Source of the DNA: Odontesthes bonariensis
Taxonomy: Eukaryota; Chordata; Actinopteri; Atheriniformes; Atherinopsidae
Direction: 5' to 3'
Assembly: GCF_027942865.1 (NCBI RefSeq)
Contig: NC_134510.1
Span: 41,042,946-41,106,945 of the forward strand
DNA: 64,000 nt
The position numbers and the translations under genes are program-made. Within the stretch, counting starts at the first letter, position 1, and the number at the start of each line of letters is the position of its first letter. This document shows, one piece after another, positions 1 to 11,500 of this stretch. Below the pieces are notes generated by a model. That model made no database searches and was not told the DNA's origin. It saw only the letters and a list, made by a program, of their open reading frames with translations.

Positions 1-230
1 TCTACATTGTCCGCGGGAAAATAACAGTGTGAGAAAATGATGGCAGGAGGGGCCTGGTATCCATAGTGACACAACATTCCGAATGTCAACATTACAGCAG
101 AAAAAACTTTTCTCACACACATTCTTCATGAGGGAGTCAAACAGACATATATATCTCACATAAAAAGATAAATAATTTCAGAAAGTACAGTGCAAATGCA
201 GTGTTGACAATGAATAACCCTGTAGAGCAG
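1..230. other. unresolved left edge
   Basis: AT-rich sequence with no recognisable gene. It may be the 5' end of the transposon-like unit that follows, but I see no terminal repeat or start signal that would fix a boundary. Confidence 0.3.
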
Positions 231-239
231 GAAAAAAGT

Positions 240-3200
240 TGAGAGATGGATCTGATGTAGTTGAGGTTCATCAGAAAGGTGCTGATGGAATCAACTGTGC
301 TAGTGTACAAAGAGGAGATGATTTACACATTTCTGCTGGTGAAATTGTACACTTAAAATGTAGAAAGAAGTACACAAACAAAAAAGGTGCAACAACAGAG
401 TAAAGCTGAAGCTCCAAAAAGAAGTGCCAGAGTAGCCACTGGTCCTTTCAACAGCCACACCGACTGTCTTTTCTGTGGCACTAAAGACACAAGTTGTGTC
501 AAGACTGATTCGCTTGTTGAGTCGATTCTTGAGTGTTGTCACAAGCGTGCAGATGAATGGGCTTTCACAGTGAAGGGCAGGATTGAGTATTACGCTCGTG
601 ACCTACATGCTGCTGACTAGCCTGGAAAACCAGCGCCAACTGCTGGACGGCAAAATGTTTTGCCTGCGGTTGGGTCTGGCTTCGAACCCCTTTTCATTTT
701 GAAAATACTGCCCTGAATCTGGCAGATGGCAACTAAACCAATCACAACGCAGAGATGTGTTTTGAATCAACGCGGGCGGGCCAGAGGGTCAGAGCGTTGG
801 CCTATAGGCACAGACACGGTTTGAAAGACAACGGGTTGTGCTCATCAACAATGTTCCGTTGTATCCATTGATCGGAGCCAGACTAAATTAGACATCCAAT
901 CCATTTAGGCTGGTTTATCAGGCTAGCTGCTGACTGTATTTACCACCACTTATGTAGTAGCAGTTTTCGTAATGGATATAACATCCCAATACAACTCCAG
1001 CAAGACAAAGAGGCAAAACGAAGAAAGTCTGGCCGCCCCAAAAATGAAGTTCAGGAGCAGGCATTCTTCCAACTTTGTTCTTACCTTGAAAGTCATGATG
1101 AAGAACATATGACAATTACACATCTTCAAAATAAAATGAGGGAATTCATGGCTGACCCATATGTGGAGCCATATGGAAACCAAAACCTGAAGAGAAAATT
1201 GAGAGAACAGTACCAGGGCAATGTACATTTCACTGAGGGGGAAGGCCTCCATGATATAGTAACATTCAGAGAGCAGACATCACACATTCTCAGATCTTAT
1301 TTTTGTGACCAAATAATGGATGAGGAATCGCAGAAACAAGCAATCATTCAAACAGCTGCGCGATTGATCAAAAGTGATATCAAGTCCAATGTCCCATCTG
1401 TTATGGACCAGTACCCGACCTCAAAATCACTTGAGCTTGACAATGCACTTCTATTTGTTCCTGAAACTTTGCGAACACTTTTGAATAGTCTTTTTGTGGG
1501 TTCGGAGACAAGCCGAAAGGTTGCAGCTATTGGGCAGGCAATTGTTCAGGCAGCACGACCACGCATTGTGGTTGCTCCATCACAACTTGGCCTTGCAGTA
1601 CAAGCACATCATATGTATCGGTCAAAATTCCTTGTGGATGCCCTTCATGGAATGGGGTTTGCTTCATCCTACAAAGAGGTTTTGCGCTTTGAAAAAAAAT
1701 GCAGCAGATTCTGTTGCCCCACACATATTAGCTGATGACATGGGTTCACCGCAAATGACACTTCTTTTTTGCTGGGGACAATGTTGACCACAACATCCTT
1801 ACTATTGATGGCAATGGGACATTCCATGGAATGGGAATCATAGCAGCAATAACTCCAGGTCAAAAACAACAACGGACCATTCCAAGGAAGGTCATTACCA
1901 ACTTAGATTTTACAGGGCAAAGTAAAATTCCAGTCATCAAACATAACTTTGCTAAACGTGTGCCGCAAACAAGAAACTCCAGGGTGGCAGGGGATGATGC
2001 ACATCATTCATCAAGGGCTGGAACATCCTGGCCACTCATCAATTGTCTTTTTGCCAATGATCGATCTCTATTCTGGAGACAAAACATGTATTTTGTCCAC
2101 GTTGACTTTTGTTTGTGACCAGGCCCTGAAACACAATTCTCCACCAAGTATTACATTTGATCAGCCACTGTATTGGAAAGCAGCAGAGATCATCAGGGAT
2201 GCACCACAGAGCAGTCCCCTGAAAAGGGTTGTCCTAATGGAGGTTTTCATACGTTTATGAACCTACTTGGTGCAATAGGCACACTGATGGAAGGCACTGG
2301 ACTGAGGAACATTATGGAAGTTGTGTATGGGTCAAGTACCGTCCAGCAGATGATGACTGGAAAGTCAGTGCAAAGAGCTTTTCGTGCACACTTGCTGGTG
2401 GACAGATGTCTTAATCACCTGGTTGTATCAGCACTGCAGGAGGATGACTCACAGTTTGCATGTTTAGTGAACCAAGCTGGAGACATATATTCATCCATAA
2501 CAACAAAACAAATAACTTTGGAGAGTGACACAGCATCAGATGTCTTGCACATCATTAAGGAGAAGTTGGATAGTAAGAGGTCAAAAACTAGCCAGCTCTG
2601 GGTAAACTATCAAAAGATGCTGCAGACAGCCCGAGCTTTGATGAAGGGAGATCGCACTGGCTGTTGGCAGATGCACTTGCGCGCAATCTTGGACTGTCTT
2701 CCAATATTTGCTGCGGCTGGGCACTATAACTATCTAAAGTCTGCATACTTTTACCTCCAAGAAATGTGTCAACTTGAAAGCAGACATCCTGATGTACATG
2801 AAAAGTTTTCCAGGGGTTTTCATGTAATCCGCCGCAGTAACCAGTACTGGGCAGGCCTCAGCTCTGACCTTGTCATAGAGCAGACATTGATGAGATCCCT
2901 GAAAAGCATTGGAGGCCTGACCCACGGCAGTGGATTCACTGAGGACATGCGCGCATTGTGGACCATGTCTACACCAATCACCTGTGAATACAGCAGTGCG
3001 TTGCAGGAATTCAGTAACCTCACGTATACAACCAGTGAGCAGCACAGAGAATCTTCAGAACCCAGGATTCAAAGAGACCATTTGGATCTAGAAAAAGTCA
3101 AGTCAAAGCTTGCCATGTGCTCACCATTCTCTACAGACCCATCTCTGAGAAACATTGTGACGGGGGTGGTTGCCAACGAAGAGGTAAATGTCCATGAGTT

Positions 3201-4626
3201 AGAGACTGTTGGCAATCAAATTATTGAACAAATGATCGGAAAATCAGCTTTTGGAAGAACATTCAAACGGAAAGACCGGGCTAAAACCCTTGCAGAGAAC
3301 TCCACCATCAAAGTTGCCCCTGATCGAACCATTGATCCTGCTTTACTCTTCCAACGTCTCCTCATTGTTCAAAAACTGGGCTAGTTTCACTGGAAGAAGT
3401 GATGAGTTATGAGCTTTGCTCACTTCCTGCTGCCCTGTTTGAAGGAAGGGACATCTTCCGTAAAGCTAACAAGCCCCAGTTAGCCCAGGCAGTCACGGAT
3501 TTGTTGATTCAGAAATCAAACCAAATTCTCCTTGATTCCATCCCACCAACTGAGAATTATGTCCTTGATGGAGGCTCTCTGATTCACCGCTTGCCATGGA
3601 AAAAGGGTGACAGTTATGGGGCCATTGCACAGTCATATGCAGAGTTCACCACACGCCATTATGGTACAGCAACCGTTGTTTTTGATGGTTATAGTGATGG
3701 TCCGTCCATCAAAGACAACGCACACCAGAGACGGGGTGAAAACACTCACCCCATCATTAAGTTTAGCGCAGAGACGGTGTTTGTGGGAAGAAAAGAGGAT
3801 TTCCTGTCCAGATCTTGCAACAAACAAGGACTAATGAATCTCATCACGGAGGAGATGAATAAGAAAGGATGCACTGTTATAAATGCAAAAGGTGATGCAG
3901 ATGTGGAGATGGTGAAAGCCGCAGTGAGGACATCAGAAAGTCAAATTACAACTCAGGTAGGGGAGGATACAGACCTGCTAATACTTCTCTATGCTGGGAA
4001 CAATAGAGGCCTCTATTTTCGCTCAGACAAGTTGAGATCACCTAAAGTGGATAATATCAGTGAGATGAAGAAAGCACTGGGCAGTGACTTGTGCTCCCAG
4101 TTGCTGTTCATCCACGCCTTCACAGGATGTGATTCAACATCACGCATTTTTAGTGTTGGCAAACAGACAGCTTTTAATAAACTTGTTAACGGTGACTCAA
4201 CCCTGAAGTCCTGTGCAGATTTGTTTTTGCTCCCAAATCAAGATGGCATCAGAATAGAGGACCATGGCTCCAAGGCAATGGCAGTGCTGTTTGGTGGTAA
4301 GAGTACAGATTCACTTGCTTCTCTGCGTTACCACATCTTCAGCAGGAAGCTTGTTACTACTAAATCTGTTCTTACTCCAGAACGACTACCCCCGACACTC
4401 ACTCAGAACTTACTTTCAGATCATGACATGGCTTGGAAAGGAAGGTGATCTGAATCCAGTGAACTGGGGATGGAAACTTGTGGACAATCACTTCCTGCCA
4501 GTTATGACCAGCAAACCTGCTGCCCCTGATAGCCTCCTGAAGATGGTCCACTGCAACTGCACAAGGGGCTGCCAAACCCAGCGCTGCAGCTGTAAGGCAT
4601 ATGGACTACCATGTATGTCTATTTAG
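240..4626 (+). pseudogene. decayed transposon-like gene: FEN/XPG-like nuclease core plus CXC motif
   Basis: Seen: collinear open segments in shifting frames give one protein-like series of about 1,300 codons without introns. The N-terminal part (387-620, resuming at 935) has Cys/His pairs ending in YHHLC. The middle (1109-3384) carries FAGDNVDHN and FLPMIDLYSG. The C-terminal part (3399-4448) has VVFDGY (about 3680), GDADVE (3892), GEDTDLL (3961) and TGCDST (4126), spaced like the acidic metal-binding motifs of FEN1/XPG PIN-like nucleases. It ends with RCSCKAYGLPC, a tesmin/TSO1-like CXC motif (4582-4614). Lesions: frameshifts near 380, 1695, 1770, 1945, 2240, 3375 and 4395, several at homopolymers, and a MITE at 618-925. 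Known: similar multi-copy uncharacterised ORFs occur in fish and invertebrates. Inferred: a dead copy of a mobile element or of a gene spread by one. I cannot name the superfamily and saw no terminal repeats. Confidence 0.6.
618..925. mobile_element. 308-bp MITE with terminal inverted repeats and 9-bp target duplication
   Basis: Starts TAGCCTGGAAAACCAGC; its right end, read on the other strand, starts TAGCCTGATAAACCAGC. The flanks GCTGCTGAC at 609-617 and 926-934 are perfect 9-bp direct repeats. It encodes nothing. It sits inside the N-terminal zinc-binding region of the decayed gene: the codons before it end ...HAAD and those after the second repeat continue CIYHHLC in the same frame, so the insertion is later than the coding sequence. 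An 8- to 9-bp duplication suggests a hAT- or Mutator-type transposase; the family is not certain. Confidence 0.85.
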
Positions 4627-4628
4627 CT

Positions 4629-5114
4629 TTATTTTAAATGTGCTGCCATATGAATGAAAGTGCCATAACATTTGTTGTGCAAACACACTTTTAACATCAG
4701 CATCTTTCTGTAGTTTTTATGTAGAAGCCTCGCTCCACTGTCTGTTTCCTTGAATGACTTGCTGCTATCAGTTGTGTGTTTTGCCTTTAAGTGATATTTT
4801 AGACTGGAACTACTACGCTGAGAAGACAATTCAACTTGGCAGTGTTTACAGATGACTTTGGTTCTGTCGACTCCGCCGTCTGGAAGAACTTTAACATGAA
4901 AATGGCCGAGTAAAAGTTCCGTACCCTTCTCCATGTTTGGTGGATCCGCCGATTACTTTCTTTTCCTGTTCCACAGCAGACAGCAGCAGACTTTTACAGA
5001 ATAAAAGCCTGTGAGAAACAGACTTTTACAAAATAAAAGCCTGTGAGCAGCAGACTTTTACAAAATAAAAGCCTGTGAGCAACAGACTTTTACAGAATAA
5101 AAGCCTGTGAGCAG
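4629..5114 (-). mobile_element. 5' fragment of a hAT transposon with BED zinc finger
   Basis: The minus strand at 4934-4780 encodes a BED-type finger: VICKHC followed about 20 residues later by HLKAKH, the C-x2-C...H-x4-H spacing of hAT transposase and ZBED proteins. Upstream of it (4987-5114) are about four 32-bp tandem copies containing TTTTACAAAATAAAAGCCTG. The same non-coding motif appears at 42.14 kb beside a hAT-like terminal sequence, which supports assigning both to one family. No catalytic domain remains. It ends just upstream of the aldh5a1 promoter region. Confidence 0.65.
4987..5114. repeat. 32-bp tandem repeat, about 4 copies
   Basis: Copies of CAGACTTTTACAAAATAAAA followed by GCCTGTGAGCAG, with A/G variants. 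Part of the hAT 5' region. Confidence 0.8.
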
Positions 5115-5540
5115 CAGCAGAAGTTCTGCTTTCAGAGATCCAGACAGAACAACCTGTGGGTTTTCTGTGATCCGGCTCCTGGTTCTGAATTCTCGGGCCA
5201 CCTTTGGCCCAAACTTTGGAAGATGTGAGACTTTATTTCAGCAGCAGAACAGAACAGTGGTGTCTCTCCGTGTCCTCGGCACAGCTTTGTTCTGTGTGAT
5301 GTTCTGCTGGTTTGTGGCTGAACTCTCACGGATGCTGCAGCTGAACATGAAGCCGCAGACTCAGACTCAGACTCTCCATCAGCGGAAGCAGCGCCGCGCG
5401 CAGGCTGGTTGTGGTGGTGGGAGGTCACGTGACCGCGGCGTCCTGCAGACTAGCTGAAACCGACAGAAAGCTGCAGGAGTCCCAGCTGCAGGAGCTTCAG
5501 CTGCGGCTCATTCCGTGCAGAGTCCGCCCCGCCGCCCGGT
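5115..5540 (+). promoter_or_regulatory. aldh5a1 5' flank / probable promoter and 5' UTR
   Basis: Between the hAT fragment and the start codon, composition shifts to GC-rich with several GCAGC and CGCCG runs, as expected of a housekeeping promoter. No TATA box is evident. The transcription start cannot be placed from sequence alone. Confidence 0.4.
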
Positions 5541-8500
5541 ATGTCCGCCGTCCGCCTGCTCAGGTCCCGCTGCTTCCTCCGGCAGGTGCTCCCCGGGCCC
5601 CCCGCCGCCATGCGCAGGCACTACAGCCTGGATGTGTCCCCCCCGCTGCTCCGGACGCAGGGCTACGTGGACGGCCGCTGGGTCTCCGCAGCCTCGGTGT
5701 TCCCCGTCCTGGACCCGGCCACCGGGCAGGAGATCGCCCGGGTGTCTGACTGCGGCCCGGCGGAGGCCAAGCTGGCTGTGGACGCTGCGCACCGAGCCTT
5801 TCACTCCTGGAAGCAGCACACAGCCAAGGTAGCAGCGGAACTCCATCTGAAAAACATACTATTTAATTTAAATGTAGGATATCCGCTCTACGGAGCAGCA
5901 GAAACTGATTCCACGCTATGCATGTACTGTAGTGATAAACAACTTTAATTCGGCTCCAGTAAAACCCACATTATCACACCTTTTAGATTACATCACACGC
6001 TTTCACCTTAGTTTGGTATTGGCTGCCGCCGCTCGCCGAAATCAGGTAAAAAAAACTTTCATTTTTGATATGAATGATGATTATCGTCTTCCGGAAGAAC
6101 CAGCCACAGTGAACCGCTGCCTTTTTACAACTGAGTTCATTCTAACATTAATTCGGGAAACAATTCAGTCACCAGAAAACACGCAGCTGTGATTAAATCC
6201 AACGTTTCTCTGCAGTTCCTGTAGCTTCTTACCGCCCCATGAAAGTGGATCAGATTCCCAACAGTGTTAAAGTGAGAAATGAACCGTGACTTTATGAGAA
6301 TGCTTCATGCAAAGTCACCATTCAGAGTATAATAAAGCTGTTCAGAGTCCAGCTGAGGTCTGGTTATCCCACCAACACACAGCAGCTGTAGATGAGGCTT
6401 TTTCATCTTCCAACAGCTGTTTATCGATATAAAATGAGTTTTTTTTCTGTTTCTTCTCGTGCTCACTGAAGTTATTTAACATCTTTGTTCAAATGATTGA
6501 TCATATCAGCAGATATTCTGTTCTATGGAAGCCCTGAAAGGCGGAGGAGGAGATAAAATGACTGTTTCTCGTATCCTCATTTATTTCTTTATGTTTGTTT
6601 GTTTTTTTGTATATAACACTTTATTTTTTATTTTCAAACACAGAACAAACACTACACAGAGTTGGTGTGGTTATGTTACAAACTGAAATGTGAAAAAAAC
6701 CAAACAAACAAAAAAAGGGAGGGGAGGGAATAGTTAAATACATAAAACTGACAGGCACTATTTCCAGTTGAACGTAAGCTCTCCTTTAAGAAGCTCAGAG
6801 CGTAGATCAGCGGGCAGGTAGTCCATCAGGTCGCCACACAGCTTTAAAGTTTGCAGTGTTACCACTTAATTTTGCACTTAACCTCTCCATTGGAATAACT
6901 CCAAATACGTCCCTCTACCACTGAGTTACTGTAGGAGGTTTTTCACAAATCCGGTTTCGCAGAATACATTTCCGACCGAAGTATAGTAATTTATTAGTGA
7001 GCAGGAGTTTTTTCCCTTTGATTTTTTTGTCTGGGGGTGGCAGCCCCAATAGACACTGCCCAGGATCTTTACAAATTCTCGTCTTTAGAATCGCACTTAT
7101 CTCTTTGGTTGCACATTTCCAGAACCTGGATATAACAGGGCATTTCCAAAAATAGTGAATATATGTTCCAATACCCGTCTTACATTTAGGATTTATTTAT
7201 TTTGTTAAGAAAATATGGGGTCCTGTGTTGTCTATGGATGATCTTATATTGAATTTCCTTCAATTTATTACTCAAAAACAAAGAGTGGGATAGCTTAAAA
7301 CAGTTCACCTCCTCCTCATAGGCCTTCCCAAGATCCTCCTCCCAATATTTCAGGACATTCCCAACACCATGACTATCACACCTTTGTAAGACATTATAGA
7401 AGCTCGAAATAAAACCTTTGTTTAAGGTAAACTGGATAAGGAATTTTTCCATAGGTCCTGGGTGAGTACAGGGGTCCTTCGACTCCCTAATACCAGATGT
7501 TACAAAGTGGCGAATTTGGAGGTAGGCATAAAAATCTTTGGATGAGAGGCCAAATTTAGTTTGAAGTTGGGAAAAAGCCATCATCGTGTTATTACTGTCA
7601 AATAAATCAGCTATTATTTTGATAATAGTTATTCTTTATGTTTGTTAAATGGGAGCGAAAACATTTGGGTTCCAGTTTTCCTCATTTCTCTGTGAAAGCA
7701 TGAAAAGAAAAAGGTCTGAAGACTCCTTAAAGAAAGGACAGAAAGCTGTCTGAGAGGGTTAGATAGATAGATAAGTACTTTATTCAACCCAATTTGGGAA
7801 ATTGTTGTGTTGCAGCAGCATACAGTAAAATATATGTAAACAATTAAAGTGAAAACAAGCAAATAGAATAAAATAAAATAGAAATAGTGAATAAACATTA
7901 GGTATATACAGGCTGTGACATCCTAACAGGACTGTGATTGGTTGTCCTGCAGGAGAGGAGCGTCCTGCTGAGGAAATGGTTCGACCTGCTGACGCTGCAC
8001 AAAGAAGACCTGGCCAAACTCATCACGTTCGAATGTGTGAGTATGATGTGACACTTTGACCCCACAGAGAGACGCTGAACCTGCAGGATTACACATCTGA
8101 CTGATTCAGGGTTTTATTCAGAGAACAGGATCCATCAGGGTCTGATCTGGATCTTAGTTAATGAACAGCAGCCACAGCGGGACGTTAAACCAGCTCCGAG
8201 GTGGAGAAAACCAGCAGAGCTGCTGTGGTCCTGGTTCAGTAGTTCCTGCCTCAAGGTTCCTGCCACTCACAGTTCCTGCCTCAAGGTTCCTGCCACTCAC
8301 AGTTCCTGCCACACAGTTCCTGCCACACACAGTTCCTGCCACACAGAGTTCCTGCCACACAGTTCCTGCCACACACAGTTCCTGCCACTCACAGTTCCTG
8401 CCACACACAGTTCCTGCCTCAAGGTTCCTGCCACTCACAGTTCCTGCCACTCACAGTTCCTGCCTCAAGGTTCCTGCCACTCACAGTTCCTGCCACACAC

Positions 8501-11500
8501 AGTTCCTGCCACACAGTTCCTGCCACACAGTTCCTGCCACACACAGTTCCTGCCACTCACAGTTCCTGCCACACACAGTTCCTGCCACTCACAGTTCCTG
8601 CCACTCACAGTTCCTGCCACACACAGTTCCTGCCACACAGTTCCTGCCACTCACAGTTCCTGCCACACACAGTTCCTGCCACTCACAGTTCCTGCCACTC
8701 ACAGTTCCTGCCACACAGTTCCTGCCACACACAGTTCCTGCCACACACAGTTCCTGCCACACACAGTTCCTGCCACTCACAGTTCCTGCCACACACAGTT
8801 CCTGCCACACACAGTTCCTGCCACTCACAGTTCCTGCCCACACAGTTCCTGCCACACACAGTTCCTGCCACTCACAGTTCCTGCCCACACAGTTCCTGCC
8901 ACACACAGTTCCTGCCACTCACAGTTCCTGCCACTCACAGTTCCTGCCACACACAGTTCCTGCCACACAGTTCCTGCCCACACAGTTCCTGCCGCACACA
9001 GTTCCCGCCACACAGTTCCTGCCACTCACAGTTCCTGCCACACACAGTTCCTGCCACTCACAGTTCCTGCCACACACAGTTCCTGCCACTCACAGTTCCT
9101 GCCACACACAGTTCCTGCCACTCACAGTTCCTGCCGCACACAGTTCCTGCCACTCACAGTTCCTGCCGCACACAGTTCCTGCCACACACAGTTCCTGCCA
9201 CACACAGTTCCTGCCACACACAGTTCCTGCCACACACAGTTCCTGCCGCACACAGTTCCTGCCACACACAGTTCCTGCCGCACACAGTTCCTGCCTCACA
9301 GTTCCTGCCACTCACAGTTCCTGCCACACACAGTTCCTGCCACACACAGTTCCTGCCACTCACAGTTCCTGCCACTCACAGTTCCTGCCACACAGTTCCT
9401 GCCACTCACAGTTCCTGCCACACACAGTTCCTGCCACACACAGTTCCTGCCACTCACAGTTCCTGCCACTCACAGTTCCTGCCACACACAGTTCCTGCCA
9501 CACACAGTTCCTGCCACACACAGTTCCTGCCACTCACAGTTCCTGCCACTCACAGTTCCTGCCACTCACAGTTCCTGCCACTCACAGTTCCTGCCACACA
9601 GTTCCTGCCACTCACAGTTCCTGCCCACACAGTTCCTGCCGCACACAGTTCCTGCCGCACACAGTTCCTGCCACACACAGTTCCTGCCACACACAGTTCC
9701 TGCCACACACAGTTCCTGCCAGACAGTTCCTGCCACACACAGTTCCTGCCACTCACAGTTCCTGCCACACACAGTTCCTGCCACACACAGTTCCCGCCAC
9801 ACAGTTCCCGCCACACAGTTCCTGCCACTCACAGTTCCTGCCACACACAGTTCCCGCCACACAGTTCCTGCCACACACAGTTCCTGCCACTCACAGTTCC
9901 TGCCACACACAGTTCCTGCCACACACAGTTCCCGCCACACAGTTCCCGCCACACAGTTCCCGCCACACAGTTCCTGCCACACAGTTCCTGCCACTCACAG
10001 TTCCTGCCACACAGTTCCTGCCACACAGTTCCTGCCACTCACAGTTCCTGCCACACACAGTTCCTGCCACTCACAGTTCCTGCCACACAGTTCCTGCCAC
10101 ACACAGTTCCTGCCACACAGAGTTCCTGCCACAAAGAGTTCCTGCCACACAGAGTTCCTGCCACACAGAGTTCCTGCCACACAGTTCCCGCCACACAGTT
10201 CCTGCCACACACAGTTCCTGCCACAAAGAGTTCCTGCCACACAGAGTTCCTGCCACACAGAGTTCCTGCCACACAGTTCCCGCCACACAGTTCCTGCCAC
10301 ACACAGTTCCTGCCACTCACAGTTCCTGCCACTCACAGTTCCTGCCACACAGTTCCCGCCACACAGTTCCTGCCACACACAGTTCCTACCACTCACAGTT
10401 CCTGCCACACAGAGTTCCTGCCACACAGTTCCTGCCACTCACAGTTCCCGCCACACAGTTCCCGCCACACAGTTCCTGCCACTCACAGTTCCCGCCACAC
10501 AGTTCCTGCCACTCACAGTTCCTGCCACTCACAGTTCCCGCCACACAGTTCCTGCCACTCACAGTTCCTGCCACACACAGTTCCCGGTACACACAGTTCC
10601 CGCCACACACAGTTCCTGCCACACACAGTTCCTGCTACACACAGTTCCTGCCACACACAGTTCCTGCCACACACAGTTCCTGCCACACAGTTCCTGCCAC
10701 TCACAGTTCCTGCCACACAGTTCCTGCCACTCACAGTTCCTGCCACACACAGTTCTTGGCACACACAGTTCCCGCCACACACAGTTCCTGCCACACAGAG
10801 TTCCTGCCACACAGAGTTCCTGCCACACACAGTTCCTGCCACACACAGTTCCTGCCTCACAGTTCCTGCCACACACAGTTCCTGCCACACACAGTTCCTG
10901 CCACACACAGTTCCTGCCACTCACAGTTCCTGCCACACAGTTCCCGCCACACAGTTCCTGCCACTCACAGTTCCTGCCACACACAGTTCCTGGCACACAC
11001 AGTTCCCGCCACACACAGTTCCCGCCACACAGTTCCTGCCACACACAGTTCCCGCCACACAGTTCCTGCCACACACAGTTCCTGCCACACACAGTTCCTG
11101 CCACACAGTTCCTGCCACTCACAGTTCCTGCCTCACAGTTCCTGCCACACACAGTTCCTGCCACACACAGTTCCTGCCACACACAGTTCCTGGCACACAC
11201 AGTTCCCGCCACACACAGTTCCTGCCACACACAGTTCCTGCCACACAGAGTTCCTGCCACACACAGTTCCTGCCACACAGAGTTCCTGCCACACACAGTT
11301 CCTGCAACACAGTTCCTGCCACACACAGTTCCTGCCACACAGTTCCTGCCACACACAGTTCCTGCCACACACAGTTCCTGCCACACACAATTCCTGCCAC
11401 ACACAGTTCCTGCCACACAGTTCCTGCCACACACAGTTCCTGCCACACACAGTTCCTGCCACACACAATTCCTGCCACACACAGTTCCTGCCACACACAA

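Noticed and set aside
3399-4448. Functional 349-codon gene
   Set aside because: Upstream and downstream parts of the same protein lie in other frames, so this is one intact stretch of a broken gene.
5107-5457. Small open frames upstream of aldh5a1 on both strands
   Set aside because: GC-rich promoter/5' UTR sequence, no similarity to any family I know, and no splice link to exon 1.
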